Source: Moniliella sp. 'wahieum' (lineage: Eukaryota; Basidiomycota; Moniliellomycetes; Moniliellales; Moniliellaceae). Taken from it: a DNA stretch of 64,000 nucleotides. The translations under genes were made by a program, and so were the position numbers. The DNA lies in contig RSEE01000083.1 of the NCBI GenBank assembly GCA_003971905.1, positions 62,001 to 126,000 on the forward strand, written 5' to 3'. Under the pieces are notes generated by a model. That model did no database searches and was not told the DNA's origin. It saw only the letters and a list, made by a program, of their open reading frames with translations. Positions 32,707 through 43,784 of this stretch are shown here, piece by piece. Position 1 is the first letter of the stretch. Each line of letters starts with the position of its first letter.

Positions 32707-33546
32707 CTAAAACCCGCCCGATGCCGTGACTTTCCACAAGTCGTCGGAGGTAGAGAACGAAAGGAATTAGCACAATGTCTCCTGCCTGTTGGTCGCACGC
32801 CAACGCCGTCGTTCTCACACGAAAGAAAAGAACTGAACGAAAAGAACGAAAACAAGAGAAGAGAAAAGAAAAGAAATGGAAGAAAAACGTACCGCCAATC
32901 GTGTGCAAGTTGTCAATCACGCTCCCCTTGCGCTTTTCCTTAATCTCCTCGGTACCTTGCCGCAGCAACCCCACCGCCAATGGCAGTTGCTTGTCCTGGG
33001 CAAAGATCGCAATGGCCGTGTCGAGGCAATGGCGTGCTCCTTGTCGGGCAACTTGCCTCCGGCCGTCAAGAGTCCCGGTGCCATGACATTGGCGCCGCCC
33101 AAGACGAAGCGAATGGCACCCCTGTCGACTTGGACCGAGGGCATGAGGAACGGGTCTAGCACACCGGCGGGGAAGGGTCAGCGGTAAGGTCAAAAAACAC
33201 AGCGAGGAAGGGGAAGGGAGAGATGCTGGGTTGGGTCGCAGCGGAGGGGGGGGGACGCACACTTGTGGAGAAGGTGAAGTTCAGGGTAGTAAGGGCCATC
33301 GAAGTGTTGGAAGAAGAGGGGCTGCTTGTTGAGCACGAGGATGGAGACGTGTTCGCGACTAAACTTGACGAGCGTGATGGGTTCCTTTGGGCCAGATCTG
33401 TTCCAGCAGCACGCCCTCGTCGGCGCCGAGCGTGTCGGGTACTGCTGGAGCAGCTTGGTGCGGATCGAGCGCTGGACCGACGACTTGACCGCCGTGGAGG
33501 ACGACACGTCGCCCTTGGCCGGCTGGAAGGAGCGGAAGACGGACAT
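32707..33546 (-). CDS. TMA20: TMA20/MCT-1 translation machinery protein (PUA domain)
   Basis: The ATG at 33546 begins [20 protein letters not shown] and continues [18 protein letters not shown], the MCT-1 N-terminus. [20 protein letters not shown] is followed by an intron at 33156-33260; joined, it reads [20 protein letters not shown], a perfect family match. [20 protein letters not shown] is the PUA core. After one break, [16 protein letters not shown] leads into a second intron with a clear GTACGT donor (32892). The expected last exon, [12 protein letters not shown] with stop at 32707-32709, is present, but the base pair before it is CG, not AG. MCT-1/Tma20 acts with Tma22 in re-initiation and 40S recycling. 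It is divergent from TAF11. Confidence 0.9.
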
Positions 33547-33806
33547 GGCGGGTGCGAGGGAGGAGGCGGGGGGGACCTTGGGTAGGTTGCTGCTCTTGCC
33601 GCAAAGCCAGCTGCTACCTGGGCGTCGCCATTCTTGCCTGCCCCGCCATTCCGCCCCGGGGCGTAATTTCCGCCGCGCCCAACCCAGTGCCGGCCAGCCC
33701 AGGCCCCAGGCTACACCCGCCCAGACCAACGCGTGGCCACGGGCGACCAACAAGCCGTCTCCCCCCTCTCCTCTCCTTCCGAGCCTCAGCACCTCCACCT
33801 GTGCCG

Positions 33807-34801
33807 ATGCAACGCTCTGGCTCGCCCATGTCGCCCGGCTCGCCCATCTACCACCCGGGCTCGCCGCCGCAGGCCTACTCGCCCCAGCGCGCCTTCAGCC
33901 CCGGCTCAGACGCGGGCCCCGCGCCGCGCGGGAAAGGACGGCGCAGCGGTGCCAGCGGCGCCGGACGGCCACGATCGTCACGCGCCAGTGCGGCCGGCTC
34001 CCCCCCGCCTGCGGGACGCGGCAGGCCACGTGGCCGCGGCCGTGGCGGGCGAGCGACGGGGGGCCCGAGCCGTGCTGGTTCGGCGCGTCCGCGTGCACTA
34101 CGGAGCGAAAGTGCGGTGCCGAACGAGGGGGACTCGGATGCGGAGCTGGACGCCGGCGGTGGAGACGGGTCGGTGGTGCCGGAGGGATCGATGGTGCCTG
34201 CTGGTCGCGAGGGCCAGGAGGGTGGGGAGGAGGAAGGCGAGGCGGAAGCGGATGCGGATGCGGACGCAGACGCGGACGCAGAGCCAGACCCAGAGGACCA
34301 GCTGTTGGAAGAAGACGAGTTTTCACTGCAAAAGTCGATTGACATGGAGCGCAAGAAGGTGATGCGGCTGCTGATGGATGCGTTTACGCCCGAGCAGTAC
34401 TCGCGCACGAGGCCTACCGACGCTCGCGCCTGTCGAAGGGATCGGTGCGCAAGGTACGTTTGTGCGGGAGGGGGGCGCCAGGGACGAGGACGAGAGACAG
34501 ACACGCGCTGACGCATGGGGCGGTTGGGGGGGGCAGGTGGTGAACCACACGCTGGCCCAGTCGGCGCCAGACAGCGTGCTGCAGGTGGTGGCGGGGATGG
34601 GGAAGGTGTTTGTGGGCGAGATCACCGAGTCGGCCGGCGGGTGATGCGGGAGCGCGGGGACGAGGGTGCGATCCAGCCGAGCATCTGCTGGAGGCCAACC
34701 GCGCTGGAAGAGAAGCGCGAGCGGCCGGGCATTATCCCCGGCGGGCGTCGGGCGCCCCGGGGCTGGGCAAGCGGCGGCGGCTTTCTGAGGGGGGGGAGTG
34801 A
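33807..34801 (+). CDS. TAF11: TFIID subunit TAF11
   Basis: The ATG at 33807 opens MQRSGSPMSPGSPIYHPGSP, a disordered Ser/Pro/Gly/Arg N-terminus with an (AD)n microsatellite at about 34250-34283. The TAFII28 histone fold begins EDEFSLQKSIDMERKKVMRL, then LLMDAFTPEQYSR. A break precedes AYRRSRLSKGSVRK, and the intron at 34454-34536 (GTACGT donor, GGGCAG acceptor) joins to VVNHTLAQSA, VLQVVAGMGKVFVGEITESA, RRVMRERGDEGAIQPEHLLE. The end is near 34801 (KRRRLSEGGE). TAF11 heterodimerises with TAF13 in TFIID and contacts TBP-TFIIA. Confidence 0.93.
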
Positions 34802-34890
34802 TGTGCCTGTGAATGGGATGTGATGTGGTGATGAGGACTCGTGTCCAGCCTGTACCCCAGGGTTGCAGGCGCATATAGCATAGCGGGTGG

Positions 34891-34912
34891 TAGGGTTGCG
34901 CTAGGGTTGCGC
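34891..34912. promoter_or_regulatory. Duplicated CTAGGGTTGCGC upstream of DNA ligase
   Basis: TAGGGTTGCG and CTAGGGTTGCGC lie in direct repeat 60-80 bp before the ligase ATG, with a third GGGTTGC near 34860. This is the reverse complement of the AACCCTA word seen upstream of SWI3, septin and hexokinase. GCATATAGCA at 34870-34879 could be a TATA-like element. Confidence 0.45.
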
Positions 34913-34969
34913 ACGCTCCTGCCGGGCAGCAGCCCGCAGCGTGCGAGTGTTCCGCCACGTCGCCCAGCC

Positions 34970-37423
34970 ATGCCGCCGGCGACGCGTCTGCTCCGCCTCG
35001 CGTGTGCGCTCCCCGCCATGCCCGCCATGCCCCCGCGCGCCCAGCCCGGCCTCGCCGCCTTCTTCCGCACGCCCGCCGAGCAGCCCTCCCGCCCTCCCTC
35101 CGCTCCTTCTTCTCCGGCCCCACCGCCTCCGCCGCCGCCAAGCGCTCCGCCTCCCCGCCCGCGACCGACGCCTCCTCCTCCAAGCGCCCCCGCTCCGCCT
35201 CCCCCTCCTCCAAGCGCTCCCGCTCCGCCTCCCCGACCGCCAAGCCCGCCCAGGAAAATGTCCAGGTGTACGTCTCGTCCCCTTCGCTTCCCCGCCCCAC
35301 CCAGCATGTCTGACCCGTCCCCTTGCCCCCAGCGCCAACATGTTCCTGACCACCGACGCCTCGGCCGCCTCGGCCGCCCCGGCCTCCGCACGCAGGCCAA
35401 GCCCTTCCCTTCTCTGCGCTGGCCGCCACGTTTGCCGCCATCGAAGCGACGACGAAGCGGCTTGAGATTCTGCAGATCCTCTCCCAGCTCTTCCGCCAAG
35501 TCATCGAGGAGAGCCCTGACGACCTGATCAAGGTCGTGTACCTCTGCATCAACCGCATTGCGCCCGAGTACGAGGGCACCGAGCTGGTGTCGGTGAGAGC
35601 ATCCTGATCAAAGCCATTGGTACCTCGACCGGCCGCGAACTGAAAAAGATCAAGGCAGAGCTCGCGCAACTGGGCGACCTCGGTTCGGTGGCCGTCCTGT
35701 CGCGCAAACGGCAGCCGACCATGTTCCGTTCCTCGGCGCTGACTGTGCCCACTGTATTTCCCAGCTGCACGAGCTGGCCAACATGACCGGCAGCAAGAGC
35801 CAAGACCGCAAGATGGGCATCATCACGCGCCTCTTGTCGGCGTGCCAGGGGGACGAGGCCAAGTACTTGATCCGCATGTTGGAGGGCAAGCTGCGGATTG
35901 GGTTGGCGGAAAAGAGTGTGATTACCGCGCTGGGCCAAGCGGCGGTGTATGAGCAAGCGCTGGTGCAAGCGGGCGGGGACAAGAGCGAGTTGGACGTTGG
36001 CTCGTTGGCTCCGGCAGTGGAAAGAGGCGTGGCGGAGGTGCGTGAGGTGTACAGTCAATTGCCTTCGTACGACTTGATCGTGCCTGCGCTCTTGGCGGCG
36101 ATCCGCGACCCGGACAGCACCGGCGGCGTACAAAACTTATCGGCGCACTGCAAGTTGACGCCCGGGGTGCCGCTCAAGCCCATGTTGGCCAAACCCACCA
36201 AGGCCATTGGCGAGGTGCTGGACAAGTTTGAAACAGTGAGTTCACGTGCGAGTACAAGTACGATGGTGAGCGTGCTCAAGTCCACCTCTTACCCGATGGC
36301 TCAATGCGCATCTTTAGTCGTAACAGTGAAGACATGAGTGTCAAGTACCCCGACTTGATCCCGGTCATTCCCAAGATTACCGTGCCGGGCCAACAGGTGA
36401 CGAGCTTTGTGTTGGATTGTGAGGCGGGGCATGGAACATGCCTGAAACGGATGCCGAAGGAACGGTGACCAAACCCGGCCACATCCTCCCGTTCCAAGAA
36501 CTTGCGCGGCGCAAACGCAAGGATGTCAAGGTGGAAGACATCAAGGTGCGGGTCAAGTTGTTCGCGTTTGACCTGCTCTACCTCAACGGCGAAGCTTTGC
36601 TGGGCAAGGAATTGGCGCAACGTCGAGTCCTGTTGCACCAAAACTTCCATGCTGTCCCCAACGAATTTGACTTTGCCACGGCCCAAGACTGTACCTCCAC
36701 CGCGGAAATCCAAGCCTTCCTAGACCAAAGCATCCGGGACAGCTGCGAAGGTCTGATGGTCAAGACGCTCAAGGGCCCCGAGGCGCACTACAAGCCATCC
36801 CAACGTTCTACCAACTGGCTCAAGCTTAAGAAAGACTACTGTGCGTATCCGACCTGCTTTGTTACTTGTGTGCGTATGTTTAGCAAGGCCGAGACTAACC
36901 TGTTGTTGGTTGGGGATGCAGTGTCGGGTGTGGGCGACAGTCTGGACTTGGTCGTGATTGGTGCGTTTTACGGCAAGGGCAAGCGGACGAGCGTGTATGG
37001 TGCGTTCCTCTTGGCCTGCTACGACCCGGACGACGAAGTATGGCAGGCGATCTGTAAGATTGGCACGGGGTTTTCCGAGGAACAGTTGAGCCAGCTGTAC
37101 GACGTGTTAAAGCCGACGGAAGTGAGTGGGAGCAAAGGCTACTATATCCTGGGCGATGCGAAACCCGATGTGATTTTTGAGCCCAAGACGGTATTTGAAG
37201 TCTTGACGGCCGACTTGTCCTTATCGCCTGTGTATGCCGCTGCACGGGGCCTGATTCAGGGCGAGAAGCGCGGAGTCTCACTCCGCTTCCCGCGCTCCTT
37301 CGGCTGCGGGACGACAAGAGCGCAGAGCAGGCCACCTCAGCCGAACAGGTGGCGGAGATGTACCGTGCCCAGCAGTCGGTCCAGAAGAAAAACGCACCGG
37401 CGGTGGAAGATGAGTACTGGTAA
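34970..37423 (+). CDS. CDC9: ATP-dependent DNA ligase I (CDC9), with apparent mitochondrial/nuclear dual start
   Basis: The first ATG (34970) gives [16 protein letters not shown], a basic amphipathic presequence. Internal ATGs follow immediately before AQPGLAAFF, a canonical PCNA-binding PIP box. A basic Ser-rich linker ([19 protein letters not shown]) and an intron at 35266-35332 precede the DNA-binding domain ([40 protein letters not shown]). The adenylation motif reads [16 protein letters not shown], where the Lys accepts [12 protein letters not shown] and [12 protein letters not shown] follow, the latter spanning an intron at 36841-36921. The OB domain includes [20 protein letters not shown]. 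The protein ends VEDEYW with TAA at 37421. Several single-base breaks occur. It seals Okazaki fragments and excision repair nicks. Confidence 0.95.
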
Positions 37424-38309
37424 CTACTACTGTGTAACTGTCTCTTGGGTCCTCTTTCATCTTTCATCTTTCATCCTTCTCTTCTCTTTCAGTAGGTAGG
37501 ATAGGCAGGCACACCTGCTGTTTCGTTTCCCCCTCTGATCTGATCGATGATCTTCTCTCTTCCCCCCCTCGCTCCTGTCCCCATCAACCACTACTATGAC
37601 ATCTCATCTCTTCTGTATATATTTTCCCCCTCTCGTAAAACGTAAAGTGAGGAATGGGACGCCGCTGTATGACGAAGTAGGAAAGGTAACATAGGTTGGG
37701 GGGGGGCCGGGATCACGCTAGGACCAGACGGTGAAAGATGGTCGTTAGAGGAACCCCAGGCGGCGTAGAGAGTTGGTGACTCCAAGTATCACAGCCAGTC
37801 ACACGACTCCCACCGTCAAATCGTTCTTTTGTCACCTGGACGCCGGACTTTCCTGCCGAGCCGAATCCTCACGGGCGGCAGGCCAGGCCACGTAGGGAAA
37901 TAAGTACACGGGAGGGTGCTACGTGTTGGTCACTTCACGTGCTCATACACTGTTGGTGTTGATGCCAATTAGCCGTTCCCCAACCGACCGGCAGGCTGTA
38001 GTCGTCACTGTAGTGCCGTCGCTGCCGTCAACCCTCATCCTAACCGTGCGATGCCTTTCCCTTGAACGACTTTGCCCGCGCGGTCGGCACGTGGGACGAC
38101 GGTACGCCATTGGGCAGAGTCTAGGCGGTCTAGCCGGGGGGGGGGAGCGTGTTTCTCCCGCACGAGGGTCCTTCTGCGACGGAATCTGGGAGTAACAAAA
38201 CAATCGTCATATAGTTAGTGTGTCTTCGGGAGAGCAATTCCCTTCAGGGATGAGCCAGTGTGGTTGGGCGACGTCTCAGCATTCTTCTCGAACTTGATCA
38301 TGTCAGCGA

Positions 38310-38530
38310 CACAAGAGCAGCAGAGTTGTTGGACGATGGAGTCCATAGCGCACGTCGCAGCGCATTCCCAGTCGTATGCAGCATCGTGGCCCTGGATAGC
38401 GTGATCCCCTGCCTCTCGAGGTTCGCGTGGATCTGGTGGTTGCTTCTCTTCACACCCACTGTGAACACAGACAGAACCTGCTCGAAATCGCCGCCGTTCC
38501 GGAAATTAGCACCGCATATACGGCACCACA
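38310..38530 (-). pseudogene. Possible relic of a basidiomycete repetitive-family protein (DUF6589-like)
   Basis: A minus-strand frame of about 75 codons reads WCRICGANFRNGGDFEQVLS, VFTVGVKRSNHQIHANLERQ, GITLSRATMLHTTGNALRRA, then stops. The arrangement of a short Cys pair, an 'LSVF' segment, 'SNHQI' and 'L.R.GITLS..T' resembles the N-terminal part of DUF6589-type proteins that are highly repeated in basidiomycete genomes. No start codon and no downstream domain are visible. The resemblance is from memory of family patterns and is weak; it may be chance. Confidence 0.25.
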
Positions 38531-38645
38531 GGGCCTACTAGTAACGAGGGCACGGGCAACGAGGCGGTTTCCAGGGAGCCGGCCTACCTTCTGGTGCCTC
38601 CTTGATAGAGACACTGATGAACCCTTTTGTGCACACGCCTCTTTA

Positions 38646-39000
38646 TGCATTGTATAGCCGACGATAGTCATTGTACAGCCGAGCCACCTGCCCTATCAAT
38701 GGTGCCTGTGCCTGTAGCGGATCTGGCCTGCCCTCTGGTGCTTCCCTCAGAGAGATACCTGGATACTTGCGCTCACGCGCAGTTAGACAATGCATTGCCA
38801 AACCAACCTGCGCTCTCGTGCTTCCGACAGAGCCAGAAACGTGTGCTCAAGCTGAGATAGTCACTGTCCTGCCGAGCTGTTCTGCTCTCTGGCGCTTCGC
38901 ACTGAGAGAGCCAACACTTGCTGTCACCCTTAGTTAGTCAATGTACTGCCGAGCTGGTCTGCTTTTTCTGGTGCTTCGCACTGAGAGAGACCGTAACATT
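38646..39000. repeat. Degenerate ~75-bp tandem repeat
   Basis: Units begin at about 38668, 38787, 38861 and 38938 with TCAATGTACTGCCGAGC-like sequence, then TCTGGTGCTTC and CACTGAGAGAG. Spacing between the last three is 74-77 bp; the first gap is longer (119 bp). A partial unit lies near 38570-38620. Similarity is clear but not exact, so the array is old. Confidence 0.7.
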
Positions 39001-40493
39001 AGACTTTTGAACACCGCTGTAGTGCCGCTAGTGTTGGAGTGTAAGCTTGATATCGCTTGTTTAGACCCCTGCCTTGGCCCAGGTTGGCCTGGGCGCACAG
39101 ATTGGCTGCGCTGCACCCGTGCCTCCTTTTAATGTCCTGCTCCTCCGTGGTTGCATCCTGTCTCCTCACTAGCCTCACTAGTCACTACCGCCCCTCTCAT
39201 TGTGCCCGTAGCAGCCGGTTTCCCATCTCTGCAGCCAGCACAGAGCACTCCTGTATTGCTTCTGTCGTACGTTTCTCTTGCCCGCCAGCGCTCTGTTGCT
39301 GACCCGCCTACACAGACTCCCCCTCGCGGGCCATCTTGTCCTCGTTTCATCTGGTCCGCAGCGCCATCGTACGTGCCCGTTTCATCCCCATTCCCCTCGC
39401 TTCTGCTGACCCACGCTGACCTTGTGGGTCTCGCATGCGTGATGCATGCCCCGTTTCGCTCGCCTTCGATCCACCCTTGTTTGTCTGTCTTCTCACGTTG
39501 GCTGTCTCGCTTACATGGTTTGCCTCGCCTTTGGTCCTCTCGCTTGGCTGGTGCGCTTGGAGTTGTCCTGCCACTCACACTCTGTTTGCCCAGCTGCTGC
39601 ATGCACGGATTCCCACGGTTGGGTCGTCTCGCCTTGTTCGCCTCGACTCATCTAACCTGTTCGTTTCGTCCGTCGTACACACGTCCCTTCTGTTATATGC
39701 TGACGCTGTTCCTGACCTTGTTCGCCCCACCCGGGTACATTCCGACTTTATCCCGCTTGCCCTCCGCACTAGACTTGATCGCCTGACCCGTAGTCTTCTG
39801 TGTCTCTCGCTAACCCCAGTGTGCTGCTGCTGATTTGGCCAGCTTCTCCCTAGCGCTCGGTCTCCTCGCACTAACCTGTCACCTGCTGTGTAGCTCACTG
39901 CTCTACTACGTTGGTGCTTCCGTCCTACGTCGCGCCTACCCGTGTTGGTTGCCGTGTAGTCGCTTCCCAGCGATCTTCGAATGCACTCTATACCTAAGAA
40001 TACCTATACCCTGTGCCTGTAAATCTAGTAGTTCTGCATCGATGCCAGCCTCATTCAGCCCGCCGGGTAGAGAGCCTACAAGCACGCATCCAATCAACAG
40101 CTAAGCGTTTGGGCGCATTTGGGCTAAGCGCTTGAACGCATGTGGCCAAAGCCGTTGTCCTCATGTGGCCAAAATGTCCAAACGTCCAAAGGGAAAGACT
40201 CACTTATTTTGGGGTGATGTGTGGTCGGCCTAAGCAAAATATGAATTGGTGCGAACACTGGATCCAGGTGCGCTGAGGGGATTAGATCAGTATTTGCGTG
40301 AGCACAGGCACGCGCCCAGTGGCTCTCGCTGTCTTATCGCCGCCCTTGCGTGATGGGTTGATGGTTTGCGTGGATTATTGTCATCGTCCGGGTGGCCCAA
40401 CCACCGCCCGCTTCGACATGCTCGTCTGCGTCCCACACACGCCCCGCTCCCTTCTCTCTTCTGCCCACTCCCCACACCCCACTCCTCCTCGCC

Positions 40494-43400
40494 ATGCTCC
40501 ACCCGCCGCCTGCCGCCGCCCCGCGCTCGTCCAGCCCCACCACATCGCCATCGCCACCGCCTCCTCTCCCGCCCCCCCCGCCGTGTCCCACTCCCACGCC
40601 CGGCCACTCGATCTGGACGTCCAGGTGTCGCCCGACTGGGCTACACCATTGCCGTCCCCCGCCCACCCACCTCTCTCGCGGATCTCCCCCCCGATGTGCT
40701 CGTCGATGTGTTGGTGATGCTGGGGAAAGAGCTGCTGCGCGCACGACCCAGCGCCCCCTGTCTGCGATGGAGGGGTACGATGTACCGCGCGCGTACGATG
40801 GTGGATCGGGCTGGAGCGATGTCCTGGCCGAGCTCGCTCGACTTTCTCAGGTCAGTCCAGCTGGGCTACCTGTGCGCAAGCTGCGCAGGCGCGGCTAGGA
40901 CGCTTGGCAGGACACGGCAGGAAGCACGCTGCGTCGGCCGCCGGCGCTCGGCTTCACGTTGCCTCGCTTCCGTTTCGAGCGATGCATTACTTTCATCCGC
41001 CCATGCGCTCTATCCCGAGTGCCGATCCGGGCCAGTTGGACCCGATTCCTTCGGACCTCTGGTCCTCCTCTGAGAAGCACCGGGACCCTGCGACACGATG
41101 GTCCTACAATGATGTGTGTACCAACGCAGATGGTCTGATGCGTGGTGTGACCCACCTGGATCTGTCTGGCGTGATAGGAGCCAGTGACGGGCTCTTTCTT
41201 CACTTGGTGAAAGCGACGGTACCTGTGCCGTCATCCTTGTCATCTCTGTCGATCCGGGGCAGCCTGCTGACCGAACTGGACATCTCCTTCTGCATGGTGG
41301 TAACGTCAGCGGCACTTCAATTGGGGTTTGGGGCGATGCCTTCGCTCAAGGTGGTGCGAGCGGTGAACGTTCCCGGTCTGTCGTTGCATGCTCTCTTGAC
41401 ACTTGCCCGTACAGCCAGAGGAATCGAGTACTTGGACGTCTCGGGCCAGAGCGTGGACGTGGTAGGGGGGGGCTGAGTGCGTGGGAGATGGAGCAAGCGG
41501 ATCTGCGGAGACATCTTGCTCTTCTTGCGCAGGACCCGGCTCGGTTTCGTTCGCACATCTCCTCGTCCCTCTCACCGCGGCCGCCGATGTACAACGGGCA
41601 TACGCTCCGCACATGGCAACGGAGGAGGATGTTGCCGACTCGGATTTTGCCCTGGATGCTCTGGGGGTTGTACAAGCCATCGCGTTGCTTCCCAATCTGC
41701 GGACCCTAAAGGCGGCCACTCGTCGCGGCTTCACGCCCCATGCGATGGAGCGATTGTGCCGCGCCGCACCTACGCTCGAGGCACTAGACCTCAACCACAC
41801 GGATCTCACGAACGAAGGGTTGCGGGAGCTGGTCGCGGACCAGGAAGGCTTGGGCCCGCAAGGGCAACTGGACCGTTTCACCACCTACCTCCACCGCACT
41901 CTTTCTCCCTCCCACTTGGACCAGTTAAAGGTGCAGGGCGTTTGGCCGTTTCCTCTCCCGTACGCGGGCAAACGATTGACGTCTCTCCGTCGTCTTGGTC
42001 TGGCCAATTGTCTCTACCTGACCGATTCCGGCTTGGCCCAGTTGGCGGGGTGTGTGCCGCTGCTGACTGTGCTCGATCTGAGTTACACGGGGGTACCCGG
42101 CACGCTACACCCTCTTCGACGGCGCAATGGCGGAGACCACGTCTATTCGCCCCTCAAGTCAGCTGGGCTCAAACGGCTGTTCAAGACGCTCCCCTTGCTC
42201 GAACGACTCAGCCTCGACGGTAACGATGCGATGGAAGATGGTGTATTGGATCAGCTGGCAAACGCGCCCCAGCTGGCATATTACCATGCCCAACGCCATA
42301 CTTGGAACACCCACCCTACCCCCTCCCCACCCCAGGCCACATCCCAGGGCAAGCCCGCTTCCACACTCCTTTCGCCTCCGCCTACCCCCGATGTAAACAG
42401 CACCCGCCTGACCCACCTGCGGCTCACCAAGGCCATCGGCCTGACGGACGAAGGCGTGGCCCGCTTGGTAGCTGCCTCGCCTGCGCTCGTAGAGTTGCAC
42501 GTTGGTGCTAGTGGTGCCGGTCGTCAGACGGCCGCGCGCTTCTCGAGCACCAGCACGCGCGGTCGCTGTGGCCTGGGCGCACCACCACCAGTCGCCGCGG
42601 TGGCGTTGCCCGTCGTACAGGGTCGGAGCACCTGGGCCACCAGGCAGAAGGGAGTTCGACGATGTCCCCCCGTCCACGACGGGTGGAAGCGGAGATGGAA
42701 GCAGAGGTGGAAGCGGAGGTGGAAGCGGAGGTGGAAGCCAAGGTGGAAGCGAATGTGGAAGCCAAGGTGGAAGCTAGGGTAGAACCCCTGCTTCACATGG
42801 TCGATTCACCTCGTCTTCCCCGTACCCAAGATCTGCTGCGCCTGCGCACGCGCCCGCGTCGAGCTCGGACAGGCAAGGCGTATGCCACTGCCAGCTACGA
42901 GGGGGGGCGGGAAAGCGTGGTACCTGGGCGTATTGCGTACATCGTCACTAGTCCGCGTACCGAGATCTACGCTCCCTCCTGCTCGTCCTCCCCTGCGCTC
43001 AGGATCGTCTTCGTCGGCCGCGCAGGGCTGGGGCGTGTTCCTTGCTGCGCTTTGGCAGGCGCGGTTGGGAACCCAGTTGAGCAGGGGAAGAAGACGAAGA
43101 AGAAGAGCAGAGTGAACAAGAAGGAACGCAAGAGGAAGGGTGAGGCAGAAGAAGAGGAGGGGAAGGGGAGAGGAAGGGGAGGGAGCACAGGATGACTATG
43201 GTGAGGAAGAAGATGGTGAAGAAGATACGGAGGAGGAAGGTGAGGAAGGATACGAACAGGGTGACGACAAAGGAGGGGAGGAGGGAGATGAAGTGCCCGT
43301 GGCGACACTCGAGTCGATTTGGTCATTACCGTCGCACCAGACCCTGTTGGCGCACCAGGCGGATCTGCACGAGTCAGACACGAGCCGGGTAGCCGTGACG

Positions 43401-43784
43401 AACAACCAGTCATGGACGCGTGTACTGGAACATCGTACCCGGATGCGAGGGCTGGAGATGAGCGCGCGACAAGAAACCACTCAGTATACACGGCACCTGT
43501 GTCGCGCTCGGGTGCAGTACCATACGCGTGCGCGCCGTACGCGAGAACGGTCAGTGACGCCGCTCGATTCCCTCGGCGGTCCAGACGGTCAGCGTAGTGT
43601 CGGTTCGGTGCACGTGTCGTCGAGGAATGCGAGGAATGTTGGGGGGGCAGGTGCTTCCCCCACGCCGCCTCTTCCTGCGCCGGCTCCACCTGCGCCGCCG
43701 GACGAGCAGGATCTCGATCTGCCCATCACGCCGGGCGAGGCGTCCGATTGGAGTGTGGTGCAGGGCGCATGCTGCATTTCTTGA
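40494..43784 (+). CDS. F-box/leucine-rich-repeat protein with C-terminal CaaX box
   Basis: The ATG at 40494 opens a Pro/Ser-rich N-terminus. After a break the F-box-like segment reads TSLADLPPDVLVDVLVMLGK. LRRs of the cysteine-containing/AMN1 type follow: VTHLDLSGVIGASDGLF, LLTELDISFCMVVTSAALQL, IEYLDVSGQSVD, TLEALDLNHTDLTNEGLREL, SLRRLGLANCLYLTDSGLAQ, LLTVLDLSYTGVPG, LLERLSLDGNDAMEDGVLDQ and LTHLRLTKAIGLTDEGVARL. A 12-bp minisatellite (42676-42778) and a very acidic/basic stretch separate the LRRs from the tail, which ends SDWSVVQGACCIS. CCIS fits a CaaX prenylation box. Such proteins are SCF ubiquitin ligase receptors. Whether LRRs and tail share one transcript is inferred from open, coding-like sequence throughout. 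Confidence 0.72.
42676..42778 (+). repeat. 12-bp minisatellite (GGTGGAAGCGGA)
   Basis: About eight near-perfect units. They read as GGSGGGSG in one frame and VEAEVEAKVEA in another, with no stop in either. They lie between the LRRs and the acidic tail of the F-box gene. Confidence 0.9.

Larger units (their letters stand above)
37424..40493. other. Gene-poor island with degenerate repeats
   Basis: No conserved gene is recognised in 3.1 kb, the largest gap except 59.1-62.3 kb. It is less GC-rich than its surroundings. It contains a possible relic ORF (38310-38530, minus), a degenerate ~75-bp tandem array (38646-39000), and a pyrimidine-rich stretch 39130-39900 whose ORFs have no family features. 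Sequence near 40100-40180 repeats GGCCAAA and AAGCG words. Confidence 0.6.

Noticed and set aside
39129-39786. Overlapping plus (211-codon) and minus (157-codon) ORFs in the gene-poor island
   Set aside because: Both lack recognisable motifs and splice context; the plus-strand one is explained by pyrimidine-rich composition.
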